Positions 14,268 to 19,921 of a DNA stretch of 19,921 nt are shown here, piece by piece; position 1 is the stretch's first letter; each line of letters begins with the position of its first letter. The translations under genes were made by a program, and so were the position numbers. Origin of the DNA: Candidatus Poseidoniaceae archaeon (GTDB lineage Archaea; Thermoplasmatota; Poseidoniia; Poseidoniales; Poseidoniaceae); contig JAKMFY010000238.1 of assembly GCA_022425185.1 (NCBI GenBank), positions 1 to 19,921 on the forward strand, written 5' to 3'. Below the pieces are notes generated by a model. The model was not told where the DNA came from and made no database searches. It saw only the letters and a list, made by a program, of their open reading frames with translations.

Positions 14268-15407
14268 ATCTGGAATTGGAGCCCATGGAAGAACATCGCA
14301 CCAAGAGCCAACTCTCCAAACATCTCGATTCATCATAGCACTGCCAATGAATATAGGACCTTCGTGTCCATCATCAAGCAACTTTTCAAGGACTTCTTTT
14401 CCTTTCCCATCGAATTGGACACTTCGCTTCTCCCCACTGGATTCAACTTCGCCTTGATCGCCTACGGGCGTACACGACTCTACAATTGCAATTCCCTGTG
14501 CAGGTTTGTACTGATGAATCAGAATTACACCATCTGCAAAATCGCCTTTGTGGAGACTTCCACTTTCATGTCTCCACTTTAACCAGTGTGGGCACCAAGC
14601 TTTCCAATCACAAAATCCGCCACAGGAAGATTGCCCAGGTGTCGGAGCAAGTGGTTCTTCTGTAATCTGGGTCGCCTTCCAAGCAGCCAATGCATCTTCC
14701 AGAACATTATCGCCTTTAGCGACCCATTTTGAGGTGGTGCTTGTGTACCATCCTTCTGCTCGAACAGGAGGGGGATTGGGGTTGTTTGAAAGTAGAATAT
14801 CCCTGTACATTCGAAGCTGTCGATTCACTTCTGGTTTGAGTGAACCGATTGGAGCCTTTCCTGTCTTTAGGTCTGCGACGAGCCACCCCGCGAGTTTCCC
14901 TTCCTTGTCGACCTCCGCAAGTAGCAAGTCTAAGCGACCCATTAGATGTCCGTCTTTTGTTACTAATTCGCCTTCAACTGCAATAACGAGTGATTGTATT
15001 TTTTTCCATAGTGCAACTGTGATTCTTTCGAATGAAAGACCTGCGATTCCAACATGATCTAACAGCATATTTACAGCACCAGTTTGTTGTTTTCTCGCTT
15101 CTTTGTACTTGTCTTCCTTCCAATTTGGATGGCGTGGAGTCTCATAGAAAATCTCCTTCTCTTCCTCCCAACGCTTCCTAAGAATCTCCTCTGCTGCATC
15201 AGGTAACCAATCAGATTCCGACAATTCACGTCCATCGAGATCGATTTGGAGAAGGTCCTCGATGGAGGCGTGAACTGCTGTACCAAGAGATGCTGCCATT
15301 CCCGCTTTACGAGGCAAACCCTGCCTGCTGAGCCAATACATGCGAGGACAAGTCTCGTAACGATTCCATGCCGAAGGTGATAGTCTGTGCTGTCGTTCTT
15401 CGACCAT
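14256..15407 (-). CDS. RecB/Cas4-family PD-(D/E)XK nuclease with predicted Fe-S cluster
   Basis: 383 residues from ATG 15407; the frame extends upstream only to a TTG in the divergent PAC2 gene. The N-terminal LSPSAWNRYETCPRMYWL and GTAVH (His46) match the RecB/AddB/Cas4 nuclease start. The catalytic core is GRLDLLL (Asp160) and DLKTGK (Asp179, Lys181), followed by QLRMY. Cys20 together with Cys262, Cys266 and Cys272 (CGGFCDWKAWC) forms the one-plus-three pattern of the Fe-S staple seen in AddB, Cas4 and Dna2. The final 110 residues are a distinct beta-rich region that I do not recognise. The protein should cut single-stranded or end DNA in repair or recombination. No Cas genes or CRISPR array are nearby, so Cas4 assignment is not supported. 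It converges on the exonuclease. Confidence 0.87.
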   Translation of the reverse strand: MVEERQHRLSPSAWNRYETCPRMYWLSRQGLPRKAGMAASLGTAVHASIEDLLQIDLDGRELSESDWLPDAAEEILRKRWEEEKEIFYETPRHPNWKEDKYKEARKQQTGAVNMLLDHVGIAGLSFERITVALWKKIQSLVIAVEGELVTKDGHLMGRLDLLLAEVDKEGKLAGWLVADLKTGKAPIGSLKPEVNRQLRMYRDILLSNNPNPPPVRAEGWYTSTTSKWVAKGDNVLEDALAAWKATQITEEPLAPTPGQSSCGGFCDWKAWCPHWLKWRHESGSLHKGDFADGVILIHQYKPAQGIAIVESCTPVGDQGEVESSGEKRSVQFDGKGKEVLEKLLDDGHEGPIFIGSAMMNRDVWRVGSWCDVLPWAPIPDSGN

Positions 15408-15499
15408 GTTCTTCGGTAGGCAATGAGGGACATCAAACCTACGCTTGTAGCCGAAAGTGTTGAATGCCTCCGCCTCGACCTTGGGGCATGGAAGGAACA

Positions 15500-16285
15500 A
15501 TGGTCAAGATTCGATCCGATGTGATTACTGAAGAGGCTTTGGTCATTACTTGTTTCCCGAGTGTAGGAATGGTTTCAAGCGTCGTTGGACACTTCCTCAT
15601 TGACAATTTGGATTTAGAATTTGTTGGTGGCGTTGTCGATCCACGTCTACCTCCGTTAACCCTCGTAACAGATGGGAAGCCAATGCCGATTATTCGTGCT
15701 TATGCTGGTAAACCTGAATGCAGTATTGATGGCTGCGACAAAATTATTCTCATCATGAGTGAGTTGGTCATTCCAAGTCCGTTGGTTCATGATATCGTAT
15801 GGGCATTGTATGATTGGTCAAAAGGTTCCAAAATTCGTATGGGTATTCTTGTTGATGCGTTTTCAAAGGAAGGTTTGTCTGGAAACAACGGTATCGAAGA
15901 ACCAACGATCGAATATGAGGATACGCCGGAAACCGACCTTGTAGGAATAGGGGCAACAGACAATGTCGTATCCATGCTCGGTGACCTCGGAGTTCCAATG
16001 TTAACAAACGGAGTTATTCGTGGTGTTAATGGGGTCCTACTCAGCGAGGCACGGCGTCGTTCGATCGATGTCATGAGCATCATGGTCGAGGCAGATCCAC
16101 GATTCCCTGACGCAAGAGCTGCTGCTACATTGGTCAAGAAACTCAACTCTATCCTTCCAACAATTCATCTCGATGATGAGCCACTTCTAAAAGAAGCACA
16201 GATGCTTGAAGAACAGTTGAAATCTCTTCTTAATGCAGCCACACCTGCGGAGAGCCCTTCTCCTTCATCCATGCTTTACGGTTGA
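15500..16285 (+). CDS. PAC2-family proteasome assembly chaperone-like protein with HbYX tail (PbaA-like), second copy
   Basis: 261 residues of the PAC2 superfamily. The N-terminal ALVITCFPSVGMVSSVVGHF, then PRLPPLTLV, IILIMSELVIPSP, NGVIRGVNGVLLSEARRRSI and FPDARAAATLVKKL follow the same order as the copy at 1896-2648. The tail is a helix plus a Ser/Pro linker ending in Leu-Tyr-Gly, a hydrophobic-Tyr-X (HbYX) C-terminus. That motif docks Pba1-Pba2 and archaeal PbaA onto the 20S alpha ring, so this is the better PbaA candidate. ATG 15500 is preferred because homologues start just there; ATG 15488 would add four residues. Its 3' end overlaps the convergent five-helix membrane gene by 21 bases. 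Its upstream neighbour is the divergent nuclease, with an 80-92 base gap in which I see no clear promoter. Confidence 0.83.
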   Translation: MVKIRSDVITEEALVITCFPSVGMVSSVVGHFLIDNLDLEFVGGVVDPRLPPLTLVTDGKPMPIIRAYAGKPECSIDGCDKIILIMSELVIPSPLVHDIVWALYDWSKGSKIRMGILVDAFSKEGLSGNNGIEEPTIEYEDTPETDLVGIGATDNVVSMLGDLGVPMLTNGVIRGVNGVLLSEARRRSIDVMSIMVEADPRFPDARAAATLVKKLNSILPTIHLDDEPLLKEAQMLEEQLKSLLNAATPAESPSPSSMLYG

Positions 16286-16825
16286 AGTTCTTCGAAGTAT
16301 AAGCGCTGTAATCACAATGAGTATCACAAGGATGCTCATCCATGAAGGAAGAAGTGGCGTTGTTGTCTTAATCCATGGAATAAATTCTGTTAAAGAATCT
16401 CCTCGACTATAGGTGCCACCCAATGAAGCAGTTAGAAGCATACATCCGGTTGATGATGCCCCGAGGGCATTGTGAATGTATGACTCAGCGTTCTTCATAG
16501 GTGCATCCAATTTCCAACGAGTGAAGAGGACTCCAATAGCAAGCCCTCCACCAGCGGTGGACAGCAACATCTTGTTCGCCAAGAGCGGAGATGTATGAGC
16601 TCCTGTTGGAGAAGCTCCCAAACCTGAGATTATTGCAAATGGGAGCGCAAGTAGCCCGAAAAGTAGAGCGGCATGTGCGGTTGTATCTGCAATTTGAGAA
16701 TACTGAGAGGATTCAGTTTGTCTCCAAGTAAAGAATGAATGAAGCACAAAACAAAGTCCTGCAAGAGCGAAAGAGCCTACAACTAATTCTGTCGTAATGA
16801 CGTGGAATGTCCCGTTTTCGATCAT
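16265..16825 (-). CDS. Five-helix membrane protein, DUF2231/b-type-cytochrome-like
   Basis: 186 residues. Hydrophobic helices lie at about residues 12-32, 48-70, 84-104, 118-138 and 160-180, joined by short polar loops. Histidines sit at or near helix ends: His8, His28, the one in ADTTAHAALL, the one in TGAHTSPLL, and one in YIHNALG. The overall pattern resembles DUF2231 or b-type cytochrome-like proteins that bind haem between helices, but this is a pattern match, not a firm assignment. The ATG overlaps the stop of the CX3CH surface protein by four bases (ATGA-type), so the two are probably translationally coupled. It is the last gene of the 19921-16265 unit, and its 3' end overlaps the convergent PAC2 gene by 21 bases. 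The haem-partner idea is inferred from context. Confidence 0.7.
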   Translation of the reverse strand: MIENGTFHVITTELVVGSFALAGLCFVLHSFFTWRQTESSQYSQIADTTAHAALLFGLLALPFAIISGLGASPTGAHTSPLLANKMLLSTAGGGLAIGVLFTRWKLDAPMKNAESYIHNALGASSTGCMLLTASLGGTYSRGDSLTEFIPWIKTTTPLLPSWMSILVILIVITALILRRTSTVKHG

Positions 16826-17883
16826 AGGCGCCCCTCCAAATAGTCAGCCCCATAGTGATTCCACTGTTCCATATTCCATCCAGCAGGCAATCCCTCGGCG
16901 GGTAGTGGCGGCCCTAAATTTTCTTGTTCAACTACTTCCGAAGACGCTTCGTATTTGTTAAATTCAGAAGTCTTCTTTCTTGGAATCTTCAATAAAAGTA
17001 CTATTCCAAAGAAAAGAACGATGTGGGCAATCGATTGAAGGTTCAATGCCATTTCGCTTGCTTCCCATTTGGGCTCAAGACTGGATAATGAGAACCAGGG
17101 AGTCGTTTGAGTAGGTCCATCTCCCTCAAGAATCGCCCGCCATTGGATCGTGTTTTCATCAATAGCGGCAGGTAACAAGGCCTTCCAACAGCCTTCATCA
17201 GGGGATGTTGGTAGTTGAATAGGATTCCCTGATGGCTCACGCCATTCAATCACAACGCTCGAAGCATTGATTGTTTCAACACACAAATCAGTCGATTCAC
17301 CGATGTCTCGAGACGTCGGTGGAGAATACTCTGGATGCAATCGTTGAAGATTCTCAGGAATCGGAATCACGTCCACTTCAAAGGCTTGAGATATCCCAAA
17401 ATATGGGCTTCCTGAACTATCTCCGTGCTGTACAGCAACATAGAGCGTCTTAGGACCGACTTCATCGGCCCTTAGAATCCATGTGTGTGAATAGACAGAT
17501 GTAGGTGGGTTATCCATTGAAATTTCGATGTAATTATTCGTATCGCCCATACCATCAGAGAGTATGTCCCACCCGTGTGAGGTTGGGATATCTCCATTTG
17601 CATTTGTTGTCGATAATAGGAAGATTCCAAGCGTATCGAGGTTGTGTTCTATTCCAATTCCAGAAATTTTAACCGTAATTTCGGCTGGTTGCCCTACCCA
17701 AACTGATTCTGATGGCTGGAGGTCTAAACCGAGATTGGATGTCGCATTCTGGTTTGCATCGCCATGACATGCGCCTCCACATTGCATATCTTCTAATCCG
17801 TTTCCTACACCTCCAGGATTTCCACTGACATGAAGAGGAACCAAAAAAGCGAGAACAAGAAAAACTGTCAAACGTGCTCTCAA
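16822..17883 (-). CDS. Secreted CX3CH haem-c-like protein with Reeler/choice-of-anchor-V-like domain and membrane anchor
   Basis: 353 residues from TTG 17883, preferred because GAGGTGAT at 17888-17895 is at the right distance; GTG 17892 would lie inside that site. Residues 1-21 are a signal peptide. SGNPGGVGNGLEDMQC then CGGACHG gives a motif with three residues between the cysteines (CX3CH) and a glycine-rich lead-in like that of the choice-of-anchor V/Reeler-like family. A beta-sandwich follows to about 170, including the family-type SHTWILRADEVG. A second extracellular domain follows (Cys pair), then a TM helix near 280-302 and a cytoplasmic tail ending in GWNMEQWNHYGADYLEG. Haem binding is not proven; a metal site or disulfide is possible. 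Its neighbours are the Ig-repeat protein and the five-helix membrane protein. Confidence 0.83.
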   Translation of the reverse strand: MRARLTVFLVLAFLVPLHVSGNPGGVGNGLEDMQCGGACHGDANQNATSNLGLDLQPSESVWVGQPAEITVKISGIGIEHNLDTLGIFLLSTTNANGDIPTSHGWDILSDGMGDTNNYIEISMDNPPTSVYSHTWILRADEVGPKTLYVAVQHGDSSGSPYFGISQAFEVDVIPIPENLQRLHPEYSPPTSRDIGESTDLCVETINASSVVIEWREPSGNPIQLPTSPDEGCWKALLPAAIDENTIQWRAILEGDGPTQTTPWFSLSSLEPKWEASEMALNLQSIAHIVLFFGIVLLLKIPRKKTSEFNKYEASSEVVEQENLGPPLPAEGLPAGWNMEQWNHYGADYLEGRL

Positions 17884-17884
17884 A

Positions 17885-19921
17885 TCAATCACCTCTCCTA
17901 AGAATTACTGCAACAAGGAAAAGAAGGCCGAGGATGGTGTAAAGAGACCCCAAGCCAAAACCAAGAGCAGTTGAAGGACCATCATCAAATTCAGCAGCCT
18001 GTGCATCAATTGTGATCTGCGTCGAAGGATTTTGACAAGAGGATTCCAAAACTCGGTCACCAATGATTGTGGTTAATGTGTAGGTTGTCGGGCCGAGAAT
18101 ACTTGGAGTATCTGTAAAACTTGTTTGATTTGTTTGGCCCAGAAGAACCCCATTCCGATAAACGTTGAAATCCGCAGATTCTTGATTATTCCACGTCCAC
18201 ACTAGATCGACATTTCCATTTGATAGTGATGAGGTCAAGGCTGGGCAAGTCAATGCAGATAGCGCTTGGATAACTGATGTTGTTTCATCAATTGCACCAG
18301 ATTCATCTGTTACGACGAGCGTTACAGAAACACTCCCTGCAGCGGGCATAAGGAAAGAAATATCCGTCCCAGATGTTGAGGATTGTCCGCCGGAAGATTG
18401 TGACCAGGCCCATTGATAGCCAATGATTCTATTATCTTGATCGGAAGAAGAATCGGCTGTCAATTGAACGCGTTCACCAGCGTATGCAGATTCAGTCAAT
18501 GTCGTTATGACAGCGATTGGAGGGGCATTGGAAATTGTAATTGATGTCGATGAAAGTCCCGTTTCTTCGCCATCTGTAACAAGAACTTCCACACTCCATA
18601 TTTGTCCAGGGCCAAGATATGACGAAGGGACAGTGGTTGCATTGTCCAGAGACCCCTCCCTAAATCCATTCCTAAACCATGTAATGGTGGTTACCTCTAT
18701 GGTATCGGAATCAATATCCGAAGAGTCGATTACAAGCGTAATATCTTCTTGTGAGTTGATTGATTCACCAACAGTTGCTGTTACTGATGGTTCAGAATTT
18801 ATGATGTCAACGTACAATATTTCACTTTCTGAACTGGTATCAGAACCATCGAATGCATGAATGACTGCTGACCAGCTCTGTCCTTTCGAGGTTTGAGATG
18901 ATGGTAATGGATTCACGTTATTCAATTCTGGTTGAACAACATCATCAAGATACCACTGAATGTTGAATGTGAGACTATCTAAGATATCGGCATCGGTCAT
19001 CAGAGCATCAACTGAGACGTTTGTTAGACTCGTTGCTTGTGTAGCGCTAATTGATGCTGATTGTAAAACAGGAGCACTATTTTCAATCATTATAGCAGGA
19101 GAAGATTGCCATGAGGACCATGTCGTTCCGTCATTTACACGAACACTTACGCTCCAAAAATCCCCTTTCATGGTGTTCGGCGAAGACAGTATTTCTGATT
19201 CCATACCTGTCTGTACGCCATTCTTCATCCATCGGTATTCTGTATCTTCAATTGAGTCCATATCATCATCTGATGAAGTAACTGTAACACTTAGGTCGCT
19301 TTCTGTAGTCGGATTGTTTGGTGTAATGGTAACGCTATCGACTGAAGGAGGAGTGTTCGATGTGGTTGAACCGATAACAACCGCAGACGATTTTAACCAA
19401 GACGAAGTATCTGTTCCATCAGAAACCCGCATTTCGATCTCCCATGAATCTCCGTTTCGAGTTGCAAATGAAGGAAGAGGAGAAAGCCCGTCCAAAGAGG
19501 GTTGGAGATTGTCATCAAGATACCAACGATATTCGTACGTAAGCGTATCCATTGAATCAGCATCTGAAGAAGAATTCAGGACAGATAGATCATCTGTTGT
19601 TCCAGGATTTGAAACCCCTATTGAGACAGAAGAAAGTACAGGTGCTGAGTTGCTGATTGTAATCGAACTGGAAGCAACCATTGTTCCGAAATCTGTCCCA
19701 TCGCTTGGAGTAACTTCAGCGTTCCAGTTCTCGCCCTTTTCTGTCTGAGAAGAAGATACGGACATTAATCCATTTAACGATGTTTCAAGAACACCGTTTT
19801 TGAACCATTGAATTGTTGAGCCTGCTTCTGTATCACCGTCTACATCATCAAAGGTATATGATAAAACAAGAGTGTCTGTTGTACTTGCAATGGTTGGACT
19901 GAGCAAGATATTGCTCACCGT
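17885..19921 (-). CDS. Large surface protein with tandem Ig-like repeats, PKD and fibronectin-III-like domains, TM helix (5' end outside window)
   Basis: The frame is open to the window edge, leaving the last 678 residues. Five tandem Ig-like repeats of roughly 90-100 residues follow the pattern W-x-x-NG or W-Y-L-D-D, then G-x-x-W-x-x-x-V/I, then DG-T/S-D/E, then NSAPV, which begins the next unit. The two variants alternate. A PKD-like domain (IAVITTLTESAYAGERVQL, YQWAWSQSSGG, VTLVVTDESGA) and a fibronectin-III-like domain (VDLVWTWNNQESADFNVYRN) with two cysteines follow. The protein ends with a TM helix and RRGD, a very short cytoplasmic end. The repeats resemble Ig-fold adhesins and S-layer proteins. 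The stop lies inside the spacer between the ribosome-binding site and the start of the next gene (17883). Adhesin or envelope function is inferred; the N-terminus is not visible. Confidence 0.86.
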   Translation of the reverse strand, partial: TVSNILLSPTIASTTDTLVLSYTFDDVDGDTEAGSTIQWFKNGVLETSLNGLMSVSSSQTEKGENWNAEVTPSDGTDFGTMVASSSITISNSAPVLSSVSIGVSNPGTTDDLSVLNSSSDADSMDTLTYEYRWYLDDNLQPSLDGLSPLPSFATRNGDSWEIEMRVSDGTDTSSWLKSSAVVIGSTTSNTPPSVDSVTITPNNPTTESDLSVTVTSSDDDMDSIEDTEYRWMKNGVQTGMESEILSSPNTMKGDFWSVSVRVNDGTTWSSWQSSPAIMIENSAPVLQSASISATQATSLTNVSVDALMTDADILDSLTFNIQWYLDDVVQPELNNVNPLPSSQTSKGQSWSAVIHAFDGSDTSSESEILYVDIINSEPSVTATVGESINSQEDITLVIDSSDIDSDTIEVTTITWFRNGFREGSLDNATTVPSSYLGPGQIWSVEVLVTDGEETGLSSTSITISNAPPIAVITTLTESAYAGERVQLTADSSSDQDNRIIGYQWAWSQSSGGQSSTSGTDISFLMPAAGSVSVTLVVTDESGAIDETTSVIQALSALTCPALTSSLSNGNVDLVWTWNNQESADFNVYRNGVLLGQTNQTSFTDTPSILGPTTYTLTTIIGDRVLESSCQNPSTQITIDAQAAEFDDGPSTALGFGLGSLYTILGLLFLVAVILRRGD
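17888..17895 (-). promoter_or_regulatory. Ribosome binding site GAGGTGAT for the CX3CH protein
   Basis: GAGGTGAT on the minus strand lies in the last codons of the Ig-repeat gene, four bases before TTG 17883. It overlaps the nominal GTG start at 17892 and therefore favours TTG 17883. Confidence 0.65.

Noticed and set aside
14256..15407. Reading the RecB-like nuclease as a CRISPR Cas4
   Set aside because: No CRISPR array or cas1/cas2 is in the window, and the protein has a long extra C-terminal region; the motifs are shared by many Fe-S PD-(D/E)XK nucleases.
18960..19748. A 262-codon plus-strand open frame antisense to the Ig-repeat gene
   Set aside because: It is the reverse reading of the repeat-rich Ser/Thr/Asp coding sequence, shows no recognisable domain, and the minus-strand frame has clear Ig-like repeats and a TM helix.

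Overview
The window looks like a chromosomal segment of an uncultured archaeon, most likely a marine Group II euryarchaeote (Candidatus Poseidoniales). The reasons are an archaeal-type Trm1 tRNA methyltransferase, two PAC2-family proteasome assembly proteins, an archaeal-style tRNA-Arg behind a TATA-like box, AGGTGAT-type ribosome binding sites, and large secreted FG-GAP, PKD and Ig-like proteins that end in one membrane helix. Two of the cell-surface proteins have short tryptophan-rich cytoplasmic ends of a kind I associate with this group. The lineage is an inference from protein style; no 16S gene is present.

Layout, left to right. (1) 1-1907, plus strand: the 3' end of purM (purine synthesis) overlapping trm1 (tRNA G26 methylation). 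(2) 6998-1896, minus strand: a 1432-residue FG-GAP/fibronectin surface protein followed by a PAC2-family protein. (3) 7159-8125, plus strand: a winged-helix-like protein and a short pentapeptide-repeat protein, probably co-transcribed. (4) 11669-8107, minus strand: a run of small genes (an unknown protein, a small HTH-like protein, a HAD phosphatase-like protein, an unknown 299-residue protein, a hot-dog thioesterase and a four-helix membrane protein), interrupted by a plus-strand tRNA-Arg(GCG) at 9219-9295. (5) 13362-11720, minus strand: a small acidic protein and a PKD-domain lipoprotein. (6) 13443-15407: a DEDDh exonuclease and a RecB/Cas4-like nuclease with four cysteines placed for an Fe-S cluster, facing each other tail to tail. 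(7) 15500-16285, plus strand: a second PAC2 protein that ends in an HbYX-type tail. (8) 19921-16265, minus strand: an apparent three-gene operon with a multi-Ig surface protein (5' end outside the window), a secreted protein with a CX3CH haem-c-like motif, a Reeler/choice-of-anchor-V-like domain and a membrane helix, and a five-helix membrane protein.

How it fits together. Housekeeping genes (purM, trm1, tRNA-Arg, PAC2, nucleases) are mixed with envelope genes. Genes are densely packed: four convergent pairs overlap by 12-21 bases at their 3' ends, and several co-directional pairs overlap by 1-8 bases. No gap without a gene exceeds about 160 bases. I see no insertion sequence, integrase, phage gene or CRISPR array. 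The most interesting units are the 19921-16265 surface/haem-like operon, the Trp-rich tails, the HbYX-bearing PAC2 protein and the nuclease pair.
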